Assembly (NCBI GenBank): GCA_017631745.1
Contig: JAGBSR010000053.1
Span: 1 to 19,220, forward strand
Direction of reading: 5' to 3'
Length of the DNA: 19,220 nucleotides
Source: Clostridia bacterium
Lineage (GTDB): Bacteria; Bacillota; Clostridia; Oscillospirales; Acutalibacteraceae
The notes below the pieces were generated by a model. It had not been told where the DNA came from and ran no database searches. It saw only the letters and a list, made by a program, of their open reading frames with translations. The translations under genes and the position numbers were made by a program. Of the stretch, positions 7,409 to 14,249 are shown one piece after another. The stretch's first letter is position 1. Every line of letters starts with the position of its first letter.

Positions 7409-9118
7409 ATGAACGACAATGAAAACAAAATCGGTGATGAGCTTTTTGACGAGAAAAACGACTTCGCTCCCGAAGCCGGAACCGAAGAAAAGAAAGAGGA
7501 TATATTTGCACCTATAACTTCGAGAGATGTATTTTCCGAGGCAAAGGATGAGAATGTATCTCAGGAAGTGCCTGAAGTTGAAGAAACCTCTGCAAATGAA
7601 GAATATGAGGTATATCAGGGTAATCCCTTTGATGATTTCCCAAAGCGCGATTTCACTCCTGCAAATGAGACTAAGGCTGAACAGCCTGCCTTCAATCCAT
7701 ATGAAGCACCTAAACAGCAGGATTATCAGCCTCCCTGTCAGCCCTCTTTCGGAAATAACGAGACAAACAATTTCAATCAGAGCCCCTATAACAATCAGGG
7801 TTATAACTTCAATCAGCCTCAGTACCGTGGACCTGAGATGACACCTCCCAAAAAGTCAAAGGGTAAGAGTATAATTATTGCAGTGGTGGCAGTATGCATC
7901 ATTATTGCTTTGGGTGCTATGGTTACAAGTCTTTTCAGCGGTAGCGGTAACGTCGGTGTTAGCAATCCGCAGACTACAGAATCTACTCAGGCTCAGACAT
8001 ACGAGGATATCACAATCACTGAAGCACAGACAACAGCTCCGGCAAAGGAGCTCGGTGTGGTTAACTCTGTTTTCGTTGCTGAAAAGGTAAGACCCAGCGT
8101 TGTTGGCGTTATGGTTTATTCAGGCGGTCGTCTTGCAGGCGAAGGCTCAGGCATACTCTGGGGCGAAGACAAAACAGGCACTTATACTTATGTTGTTACC
8201 TGTGCACATGTAATTGAAGGGAATAATGTGACCTACGGCGTGCTTCTTCTCGACGGCAAAACATATGAAGCTGAGATGGTTGCAACAGATACAAGAACAG
8301 ATATCGGTGTACTTAAAATTAAGGAAACCGGTCTTCCTCTTGCTGAAATCGGTGACTCATCAACTCTCAGAATCGGCGAGCCCATCTATGCTATCGGTAA
8401 CCCCGGCGGTGCTGAGTACTTCGGCTCAATTACTGACGGTATAGTATCTGCTATTGACAGAAGTGTAAGCGCAACATATACAATGACCTGCATTCAGCAC
8501 AATGCAGCTATCAATCCCGGCAACTCAGGCGGTGCTCTTGTAAACACAGCAGGTCAGATTGTAGGCATAAACTCATCAAAAATTGCAAGCACAGAATATG
8601 AGGGTATGGGCTTTGCGGTGCCTACATCAATTGCAAAGAGTGTTGTTGAATCACTTATCAAGTATGAGTATGTGCCCAACAGACCTAAGCTCGGTATTCA
8701 GTATGCTGAGGTCAGTGCATATCAGGTTTACAGTATGGTAGTATCAATCAAGGGTCTTCCTCAGGGCTCACTTGTTATTGCAGGCATTTCTCAGGATAGC
8801 TCTCTTGCAAACACCAAGGCTGAGGTCGGCGACCTTATTATTGCGGTAAACGGCGAGAATATGGATGACAGCAGTGTGCTTCTTGATCTTATCGATACCG
8901 GTGCAGTAGGAGACAAGCTTACACTTACACTTTGCCGTATTGAGCAGAGAACTTATGAGACAACCATATTTGATGTAACAATTACGCTTGTTGAAGACAT
9001 GGGCGACTCTTATGAAGAGGAGCAGACAACAGCACCGAACTACGGCGGTGATTATTACTACGGCGGCTCAGACGATTTTGAAGATTTCTTCAACGATTAC
9101 TTCGGCTTTGGTTGGTAA
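7409..9118 (+). CDS. Membrane-anchored HtrA/DegP-type serine protease with PDZ domain
   Basis: The 569-residue protein begins with a roughly 150-residue acidic, then Pro/Asn/Gln/Tyr-rich cytoplasmic region. One membrane segment follows (about 154-176), then a Thr/Gln-rich linker outside the cell. The trypsin-like protease domain (about 210-420) holds the full triad: His267 in TCAHVIEG, Asp298 in TDIGVLKI and Ser373 in NPGNSGGA. A single PDZ domain (about 425-515) starts at LGIQYAEV. The tail is acidic and Gly/Tyr/Phe-rich and ends FGFGW. HtrA proteases degrade or refold misfolded exported proteins at the outer face of the membrane. AAGGAG lies eight bases before the ATG. Position after a two-component pair supports a role in secretion or envelope stress. 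Which htrA/degP paralogue it corresponds to cannot be told. Confidence 0.93.
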   Translation: MNDNENKIGDELFDEKNDFAPEAGTEEKKEDIFAPITSRDVFSEAKDENVSQEVPEVEETSANEEYEVYQGNPFDDFPKRDFTPANETKAEQPAFNPYEAPKQQDYQPPCQPSFGNNETNNFNQSPYNNQGYNFNQPQYRGPEMTPPKKSKGKSIIIAVVAVCIIIALGAMVTSLFSGSGNVGVSNPQTTESTQAQTYEDITITEAQTTAPAKELGVVNSVFVAEKVRPSVVGVMVYSGGRLAGEGSGILWGEDKTGTYTYVVTCAHVIEGNNVTYGVLLLDGKTYEAEMVATDTRTDIGVLKIKETGLPLAEIGDSSTLRIGEPIYAIGNPGGAEYFGSITDGIVSAIDRSVSATYTMTCIQHNAAINPGNSGGALVNTAGQIVGINSSKIASTEYEGMGFAVPTSIAKSVVESLIKYEYVPNRPKLGIQYAEVSAYQVYSMVVSIKGLPQGSLVIAGISQDSSLANTKAEVGDLIIAVNGENMDDSSVLLDLIDTGAVGDKLTLTLCRIEQRTYETTIFDVTITLVEDMGDSYEEEQTTAPNYGGDYYYGGSDDFEDFFNDYFGFGW

Positions 9119-9122
9119 AAAA

Positions 9123-9135
9123 ATGAATGCAGAAT
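9123..9135 (+). repeat. GAATGCAGAAT-type repeat, single copy after htrA
   Basis: The sequence ATGAATGCAGAATT begins five bases after the htrA stop codon. The same unit recurs as tandem copies just after the stops of the M14 peptidase gene (on its own strand) and mreB. Confidence 0.6.
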
Positions 9136-9201
9136 TGCGACAAACTCTTATGCAAAATTAAAGCTAACCCCGCTACCTTTACCTTGTTAGTAATAAAATT
9201 T

Positions 9202-9243
9202 CAGACCTGCAGGCACTACACCTTGCAGGTCTGTTTTGTTGTT
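9202..9243 (+). terminator. Rho-independent terminator of htrA, possibly bidirectional
   Basis: CAGACCTGCA (9202-9211) pairs perfectly with TGCAGGTCTG (9224-9233), with a loop that can extend the stem by a GG/CC pair. TTTTGTTGTTT follows. On the minus strand the stem is followed by the T-rich AAATTTTATT, so it may also serve the converging peptidase gene. Confidence 0.8.
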
Positions 9244-9331
9244 TATTTGCTCACCGCAGTTGGTTCTTTCTAATAACCAACAACTTATATGGGGCGGGCT
9301 GACAATGCTCTTTAAAGCTTGGCTGAGCGCG

Positions 9332-9362
9332 ATTCTGCATTTTGCATTCTGAATTCTGCATT
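9332..9362 (-). repeat. Tandem GAATGCAGAAT-type repeats after the M14 peptidase gene
   Basis: Read on the minus strand, three imperfect units (ATGCAGAATT, ATGCAAA, ATGCAGAAT) start about five bases after the peptidase stop. The 11-mer ATGCAAAATGC (9347-9337) is shared exactly with the copy after mreB. Relative to the upstream gene, the orientation is the same as at the other two sites. Confidence 0.6.
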
Positions 9363-9366
9363 GTTT

Positions 9367-10269
9367 TCACATAAGTGCAAACAGCACCAACGCTTCCTCA
9401 ATTCTGCCGTAAATCTCATATAACTCACTCACCGGCAACGGATTCTCTCCCTTGCCTATCTCCATAGTAAAGCCCGGCTTTTTCATTTCGCTGATAAACC
9501 AATCCTTAAACCCACCGTGAGAAGCAAGCCCTGCATTGCTCACAAGAGTGTATGAGCAGGAGTCGGCTAAAATCTTAGCCATCATATTTGCCTGAGAGGG
9601 CGAATAGTCGCCGTATTGCCAATAAAGCTCCTCACCCTGAGAGTGCAGCGCCATACACTGACGGAATTGTCTTATTCTGCATAGCCTTGTCAAAGCTCTC
9701 GTCTCTGCTTCGCTTTCAGGGTATGCACCGCCGTATTGCCTCGGGGCAGGGGAGTTGATGCCTTTTTCGCGCTCGAGCTGTCTTAGCTCCTGCCAACCTG
9801 CATTGAAATTGTGGTTGATATCTACACCCATAGCGTTCGCATTCCACTTGCTGTAATCCTCACAGCCGAGACTTTCAACAAAACCCTTGAGATTTTTGGT
9901 TGACTGAGTACCTCTAGTGGCTATCTCAACACCGTCAGGATTAACGCAGGGAATGATAGTGACGCCTAACTGACTCAGAGCCCGTTTCATATCCACTCCG
10001 CAAAGAGTTTTTGAGTGCTTGATGCTATGGCAAAGTCTTTCGGCAAAAAGCAAAAGGGTCAGACTTGTTATCCACTCACTGCCGTGAAATCCGCCTGCAT
10101 ATATGACGGAGTTTTCCTGATTGCCGATATTCAGCGAGAAAATACCTCTGCCGAGAGCTGTCCGAGAGCAAAGCTCGGCAGATAAAAACGGATATTCTAA
10201 AATTAGCTCTTCAATTATGTCTTTGTTTGTGTTATAATCATATGTAACGGGTTTGACTATACAATTCAT
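9367..10269 (-). CDS. M14-family zinc carboxypeptidase
   Basis: The 300-residue protein has the M14 zinc-peptidase signature. Zinc ligands are His62 and Glu65 in GGFHGSEW and His209 in MALHSQGEE. The likely catalytic Glu270 is in FTMEIGKGENP. NPDGVE and NFNAGW are further family motifs. M14 members of this size in Firmicutes include gamma-D-glutamyl-diaminopimelate peptidases that trim cell-wall peptides, which would suit a neighbourhood of cell-wall genes, but other peptide substrates are possible. No signal peptide or membrane segment is seen, so a cytoplasmic peptide-recycling role is more likely than wall hydrolysis. AGGTGA lies six bases before the ATG. The gene is convergent with htrA and divergent from the Nudix gene. 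No strong promoter was found in the short divergent gap. Confidence 0.88.
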   Translation of the reverse strand: MNCIVKPVTYDYNTNKDIIEELILEYPFLSAELCSRTALGRGIFSLNIGNQENSVIYAGGFHGSEWITSLTLLLFAERLCHSIKHSKTLCGVDMKRALSQLGVTIIPCVNPDGVEIATRGTQSTKNLKGFVESLGCEDYSKWNANAMGVDINHNFNAGWQELRQLEREKGINSPAPRQYGGAYPESEAETRALTRLCRIRQFRQCMALHSQGEELYWQYGDYSPSQANMMAKILADSCSYTLVSNAGLASHGGFKDWFISEMKKPGFTMEIGKGENPLPVSELYEIYGRIEEALVLFALM

Positions 10270-10285
10270 TTTATATCACCTGTCC

Positions 10286-10314
10286 TTGATAATGTATATG
10301 AATAAACATAAACT
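10286..10314 (+). promoter_or_regulatory. Possible promoter of the Nudix-Maf pair
   Basis: TTGATA (10286-10291), 17 bases, TAAACT (10309-10314) matching the -10 consensus at four of six positions. It lies in the 71-base gap between the divergent peptidase and Nudix genes. Confidence 0.3.
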
Positions 10315-10340
10315 GATATGATGAAAGGGAAATTTTTATT

Positions 10341-10886
10341 ATGGCTTTCACAGAAAAAACATTAAACGAAAAAGAAATATTCGACGGCAAAATTATAAGA
10401 GTACATCTTGATGATGTTGAGCTCTCCGATGGTACAAAAACTTTCCGCGAGGTAGTGGAGCACAGCGGCGGCGTGTGTGTTGCGGCTCTGACCGATGACG
10501 ACGAGCTTCTTATGGTCAGACAGTACAGATATCCTTTTCACCGTGAGCTTTTAGAGGTGCCTGCGGGCAAGCTCGAAAAGGGTGAAGACCCTCTTGAAGC
10601 AGGTAAGCGTGAGCTTGAAGAGGAGTGCGGAATTGTGGCAGATAAGGTTATCTCTTTAGGTGAAATTTATCCCACAGTGGCTTATTGCAGTGAGATTATC
10701 AGAATGTACGCCGCTACGGGTCTTAAAAAGACAAACCAGAGACTTGATGAGGGTGAATTTCTCGGTGTGGAGAAGATTAAATTCAGCGATGCACTTGATA
10801 TGGTAATGAAGGGCGACATCCGCGATGCGAAAACAGTTGCCGCAATACTTAAGCTCAGTGTAATGAAAAGCGAGGGCAAGATATAA
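10341..10886 (+). CDS. nudF: Nudix hydrolase, ADP-ribose pyrophosphatase type
   Basis: The 181-residue protein carries a complete Nudix box from Gly76 to Ile98 (Gly76, Glu82, Arg90-Glu91, Glu94-Glu95, Gly97), which binds the metal ions that drive pyrophosphate bond cleavage. The N-terminal half (EVVEHSGGVCVAAL, then MVRQYRYPFHRELLEVPAG) is typical of the ADP-ribose pyrophosphatase subfamily, where it forms the dimer interface and positions the substrate. The expected reaction is ADP-ribose to AMP plus ribose-5-phosphate in the cytoplasm. AAAGGGA lies about ten bases before the ATG. Its TAA overlaps the maf ATG by one base (TAATG), so the two are translationally coupled house-cleaning enzymes. 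Subfamily assignment is by pattern and not proof of substrate. Confidence 0.9.
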   Translation: MAFTEKTLNEKEIFDGKIIRVHLDDVELSDGTKTFREVVEHSGGVCVAALTDDDELLMVRQYRYPFHRELLEVPAGKLEKGEDPLEAGKRELEEECGIVADKVISLGEIYPTVAYCSEIIRMYAATGLKKTNQRLDEGEFLGVEKIKFSDALDMVMKGDIRDAKTVAAILKLSVMKSEGKI

Positions 10887-11464
10887 TGAACAGATTTATT
10901 CTGGCTTCGGCGTCACCGAGAAGAAAAGAAATATTAGAGAGCGCTGGATACGCCTTTGAGATAATCGTGTCTGATGTCGATGAAAACATAACAGAAGAGC
11001 TTTCACCCGAAAAGACAGTTGAAGAGCTCGCTAAAAGAAAGGCAATGGCAGTGCTCAGAGATAACGAGGACGCTGTTGTTTTCGGCTGTGACACTGTTGT
11101 GGCAATTGACGGCAAAATCTTAGGCAAGCCCGCTGACGATGAGGATGCCTTCAATATGCTCTCTATGCTCTCAGGCAAAACTCATACAGTTTCAACGGGC
11201 GTATGCATCTGCAGCAAAGATAAAACTGAGGTTTTCAGCAACACGACTGAAGTTGAGTTTTATCAGCTCAGTGAAGAGACAATAAGAAGCTATATTGCCT
11301 CGAAAGAGTGCAGTGATAAAGCAGGAAGCTACGGAATTCAGGGTTTTGGCAGAGTGCTTGTAAAAGAGATAAAGGGTGATTATTTTTCGGTAATGGGTCT
11401 GCCCGTGGCTGAAAGTGCAAGAGTACTCGCAGGCTTTGGAATTTACGGAAAAGTAAAATTATAA
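10886..11464 (+). CDS. maf: Maf-family nucleotide pyrophosphatase
   Basis: The 192-residue product has the Maf signatures: SASPRRKEIL (residues 8-17), the probable catalytic Asp69 in FGCDTVVAIDG, LGKP at 79-82, the SGKTHTVSTGV segment (96-106) and DKAGSYGIQG near 150. Maf proteins hydrolyse non-canonical or certain canonical nucleoside triphosphates (dTTP/UTP or modified bases) to monophosphates, and Maf has been linked to septum inhibition in Bacillus. The length is standard. The start overlaps the Nudix stop. maf lies ahead of mreB in many Firmicutes, usually with radC between; radC is not present here. A separate promoter precedes mreB. Confidence 0.94.
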   Translation: MNRFILASASPRRKEILESAGYAFEIIVSDVDENITEELSPEKTVEELAKRKAMAVLRDNEDAVVFGCDTVVAIDGKILGKPADDEDAFNMLSMLSGKTHTVSTGVCICSKDKTEVFSNTTEVEFYQLSEETIRSYIASKECSDKAGSYGIQGFGRVLVKEIKGDYFSVMGLPVAESARVLAGFGIYGKVKL

Positions 11465-11470
11465 TTTCAG

Positions 11471-11505
11471 GCAGAAGCTGTATTTGCAGTTTCTGCTTTG
11501 TTAAT
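11471..11505 (+). terminator. Weak terminator after maf
   Basis: GCAGAAGCTG (11471-11480) and CAGTTTCTGC (11487-11496) form a 10-bp stem with one G-U pair and a 6-base loop, followed by TTTGTTAATT. The T-tract is short, so read-through into the mre operon is possible. The rest of the gap to mreB holds the mreB promoter and nothing else recognised. Confidence 0.5.
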
Positions 11506-11601
11506 TATGTTTTGACTCTATGCGGCTCTTGGTGTGAAGCTGTATTAACCGACGGCAATGTGACAACAATTAAAAAAAGTAAATTTTTTTTGCTATTGCT
11601 A

Positions 11602-11630
11602 TTGAGTAAATAAGCTTTTTATTATATAAT
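11602..11630 (+). promoter_or_regulatory. Promoter of the mreB operon
   Basis: TTGAGT (11602-11607), a 17-base spacer and a perfect TATAAT (11625-11630), about 52 bases before the mreB ATG, in a very AT-rich stretch with A- and T-runs just upstream that could act as an UP element. Confidence 0.7.
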
Positions 11631-11682
11631 AAAATATCAAACTATATCCATTTGAATTTACATCCGAAAGGAGAATTTATAT

Positions 11683-12693
11683 ATGTTATTTTCCCAAGAC
11701 ATCGGCATAGATTTAGGCACCGCCAACACCCTCGTTTTCGTTAAGGGTAAGGGCATCGTTATCCGTGAACCGTCAGTTGTTGCAATCAATGTCAGCACAA
11801 AGCCTGCAAAGGTAGTTTCTGTCGGTATGCAGGCTAAGGAAATGATAGGCAGAACCCCAGGTTCAATCACAGCTATGCGTCCTCTTAAAGATGGTGTTAT
11901 CGCTGACTTTGACGTTACCTGCGAAATGCTTAAAAAATTCATTCAGAGAGCTCTCGGCGGCTCTTATCTTGCTAAGGCGAGAGTGGTTATCTGCATTCCC
12001 TCAGGTGTAACTGAGGTTGAAAGAAGAAATGTGCACGACGTTGCAATTGAAGCGGGTGCTAAGTATGTAAGCCTTATAGAAGAGCCAATGGCTGCGGCTA
12101 TAGGTGCAGGTCTTCCCGTAAGTGAAGCTATCGGCAGTATGATAGTTGACATCGGCGGCGGTACTGCAGAGGTTGCTGTTATCTCACTTGGTGATATCGT
12201 ATGCTCACGCTCCGTAAGATCAGCGGGCGACAGCTTTGACAGCGCAATCAGCCTTTACATCAAAAAGAAATATAATCTTCTCATCGGTGAAAGAACAGCT
12301 GAGGATATCAAAATCAAAATCGGCTCAGCAATGGAATACGGTGGTGAGGGTCGAATGGAAATCAAGGGCAGAAACCTTGTAGACGGTCTGCCAAAGAATA
12401 TTACTATCACAAGCGAAGAAATCAGAGAAGCATTAGCTGATAATGTAAATCAGATTCTTGATGCTATTAAGTCAACTCTTGAAAAGACTCCTCCCGAGCT
12501 TTCAGCTGACATTATGGAGCACGGCATCACTCTTACAGGCGGCGGTGCACTTCTTCGCGGTATCGATAAGCTTATCACTCAGCAGACAGGTATGCCCGTA
12601 AATGTGGCGGACAACCCTCTTGACTGTGTTGTTGACGGCACAGGTATTTATCTTGAAAGTGATGTTCTCGGCAAGGTCGGTAAGAGAGCGTAA
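11683..12693 (+). CDS. mreB: Rod shape-determining protein MreB
   Basis: The 336-residue actin homologue polymerises with ATP on the inner membrane face and organises lateral wall synthesis with MreC, MreD and PBP2. Nucleotide-binding motifs are in place: phosphate-1 DLGTANT at 10-16, phosphate-2 DIGGGTAEVAV from Asp156, and the adenosine motif TGGGALLRG from Thr285. Its length and the MreB-typical VIREPSVVAI segment identify MreB rather than FtsA or DnaK. AAAGGAG lies nine bases before the ATG. It is the first gene of the mreBCD-mrdA-minD cluster and has its own promoter. A short repeat set lies directly after its stop, before mreC. Confidence 0.97.
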   Translation: MLFSQDIGIDLGTANTLVFVKGKGIVIREPSVVAINVSTKPAKVVSVGMQAKEMIGRTPGSITAMRPLKDGVIADFDVTCEMLKKFIQRALGGSYLAKARVVICIPSGVTEVERRNVHDVAIEAGAKYVSLIEEPMAAAIGAGLPVSEAIGSMIVDIGGGTAEVAVISLGDIVCSRSVRSAGDSFDSAISLYIKKKYNLLIGERTAEDIKIKIGSAMEYGGEGRMEIKGRNLVDGLPKNITITSEEIREALADNVNQILDAIKSTLEKTPPELSADIMEHGITLTGGGALLRGIDKLITQQTGMPVNVADNPLDCVVDGTGIYLESDVLGKVGKRA

Positions 12694-12694
12694 T

Positions 12695-12729
12695 ATGAAT
12701 GCAAAATGCTGAATGCAGAATGCAGAATT
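12695..12729 (+). repeat. Tandem GAATGCAGAAT-type repeats between mreB and mreC
   Basis: Four imperfect units (ATGAATGCAAA, ATGCTGA, ATGCAGA, ATGCAGAATT) start two bases after the mreB stop. They share the exact 11-mer ATGCAAAATGC (12699-12709) with the set after the M14 peptidase gene. They lie inside the mre operon and upstream of the mreC ribosome binding site (GGGAG). Confidence 0.65.
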
Positions 12730-12760
12730 AATCCATTAAATTTTATTTGGGAGTGTAAAA

Positions 12761-13618
12761 ATGCTTCAGTTTTTAAAAGGTCGCAAGTTTAAAACCTTTA
12801 TGATTGTTATCTGTGCACTGCTTGTGGGTGCAGTTATAGCTGTTGCAACCTCAGACTCGTCTTCTCCCGTGACAAATGCCGTAGGCAGCCTTTTCAGTCC
12901 TGCACAGAAAGCGGCATCGTATATAGCAGACAATGTCAGATGGTTCGGCAAGAGCTTCAGAAGTTCAGGTAGCTATCAGAATGAAATAGAAAGACTTCAG
13001 CAGAAAATCGCTGAATATGAAAATCAGCTTGTTGAATACAACGATATGGCTCAGAAAATCGAGTCCTATGAGACTATGCTCGGCGTAAAGGAAGAAAATC
13101 CCGACTTCAGCCTTGAAAGAGCACATATCATCGGCACAGACAGCGCTGATATGTTCACATCGCTGATTATCGACAAAGGCTCAAACGACGGTGTCAGTGT
13201 CAACGACCCTGCCGTTTACGGCAATTATGTTGTGGGTATTGTCAAGAAGGTGCATCCCTCATACAGTGTGGTGCAGTCAATTCTCAACCCTGATATCAAC
13301 ATCAGTGCTCTTGACAGCAAGACAAGAGAAACTGCTTATGTCACAACCACAGCCGAATATGCCTTGAAGGGCAGCTGTCTGTTTTCGGGTCTTGAAAGAA
13401 CAACGGCAGTGTCACCGGGCGGTCTGATTTTAACATCAGGCATCGGCGGCATTTATCCCAAGGGACTTATTATCGGCAGTGTTACAGAGGTCTGCGAGAG
13501 CGGATATGACCTGTCAAACTATGCAGTTATCGAGCCCGGTGTAAATGTCAAGGATTTGGAAGATATATTTGTTATCACTGACTTCGAGGGTCAGGGTATA
13601 GAAGAGATTATAGAATAA
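12761..13618 (+). CDS. mreC: Rod shape-determining protein MreC
   Basis: The 285-residue bitopic protein has a short basic cytoplasmic start (KGRKFK), one membrane segment at about 12-30, a coiled coil at about 70-108 and a C-terminal pair of beta-barrel domains (about 115-275). Typical MreC patterns are IIDKGSNDGVSVNDPAVYGNYVVGIV and SGIGGIYPKGLIIGSV. MreC links MreB inside the cell to PBP2 outside and activates it. GGGAG lies eight bases before the ATG. It lies between mreB and mreD, in the standard order. Length is normal and no defect is seen. Confidence 0.96.
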   Translation: MLQFLKGRKFKTFMIVICALLVGAVIAVATSDSSSPVTNAVGSLFSPAQKAASYIADNVRWFGKSFRSSGSYQNEIERLQQKIAEYENQLVEYNDMAQKIESYETMLGVKEENPDFSLERAHIIGTDSADMFTSLIIDKGSNDGVSVNDPAVYGNYVVGIVKKVHPSYSVVQSILNPDINISALDSKTRETAYVTTTAEYALKGSCLFSGLERTTAVSPGGLILTSGIGGIYPKGLIIGSVTEVCESGYDLSNYAVIEPGVNVKDLEDIFVITDFEGQGIEEIIE

Positions 13619-13656
13619 CACAGAAAAACAAAGTAACAGAAAGTAAGGTGAAAAGA

Positions 13657-14193
13657 GTGAAGTTTGCAGATAACAAAAATTTATATATCAGACGCGCTCT
13701 TTTTGTCCTGCTCATTGTCGTAACTGCTGTTTTTCAGCATACAAACGGTGCAATTCCCGGCTTTTTTTCGGCAAAGGCCTTTCTTCTCATACCTCTGACT
13801 GTCTGCATAGCAATGCAGGAAAAGAGTATGGGCGGCCTTAGCTTTGGTCTGCTTGCAGGCGTTCTCTGGGATTTCGCAACTGTCAGAGGTGACGGCTTTT
13901 ATTCTGTTGTGCTTGCCCTTGCAGGCTTTGTGGCAGGCGTGAGTGTTGCATATCTTGTGAGAAACAATATTTTTGCGGCATTGCTCTTATCTCTCGGCGC
14001 CTGCACCTTTGTAACAACGGCTTATTGGTTTGTGTTTATCTTTTTGCGTTCTTACGAAGGGGCGTGGTCAATGCTTTTCAGCTTTTATCTGCCCTCGGGG
14101 CTTTACTCTCTTGCCTTTACGGCAGTGTACTATTATCTCGTGAGAGCTATTGCAAAACTCACAACCGACAAAAGACAGCAGAAGAAATATTAA
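13657..14193 (+). CDS. mreD: Rod shape-determining protein MreD
   Basis: A small, very hydrophobic protein (178 residues from this start) with about five membrane segments, as expected for MreD, the polytopic partner of MreC and the elongation transpeptidase. Sequence conservation in this family is low, so the call rests on hydropathy, size and position between mreC and the PBP2 gene. There are two in-frame GTG codons, at 13648 and 13657. The second was chosen because AAGGTG (13645-13650) is then six bases upstream; with the first, no good ribosome binding site exists. Both choices give the same mature topology. The stop runs into an 18-bp palindrome. Confidence 0.88.
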   Translation: MKFADNKNLYIRRALFVLLIVVTAVFQHTNGAIPGFFSAKAFLLIPLTVCIAMQEKSMGGLSFGLLAGVLWDFATVRGDGFYSVVLALAGFVAGVSVAYLVRNNIFAALLLSLGACTFVTTAYWFVFIFLRSYEGAWSMLFSFYLPSGLYSLAFTAVYYYLVRAIAKLTTDKRQQKKY

Positions 14194-14210
14194 GTTGATT
14201 TAAATCAACT
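14193..14210. promoter_or_regulatory. 18-bp perfect palindrome between mreD and mrdA
   Basis: AGTTGATTTAAATCAACT is a perfect inverted repeat starting on the last base of the mreD stop codon. It has no loop long enough to form a strong terminator and no T-tract, so a protein-binding operator or a small RNA hairpin is more likely. Role unknown. Confidence 0.5.
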
Positions 14211-14249
14211 GCATTACAATAAAAACTCTTAAAGAAAGGAGCCGCCTTT

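Larger units (their letters stand above)
9119..9366. other. Convergent intergenic region between htrA and the M14 peptidase gene
   Basis: This 248-base stretch between converging genes has no convincing ORF. It holds a repeat unit right after the htrA stop (9123-9135), a terminator (9202-9243), a 7-bp hairpin GTTGGTT/AACCAAC (9259-9281), and a tandem set of the same repeat in inverse orientation next to the peptidase stop (9332-9362). The two repeat sets make the region look like a short element with imperfect inverted ends, but no target-site duplication was seen. Confidence 0.5.

Noticed and set aside
9122..9362. A miniature transposable element with inverted ends in the htrA-M14 gap
   Set aside because: The end repeats are imperfect and better explained as separate post-stop repeats; no flanking target duplication is visible and a gene terminator lies inside.
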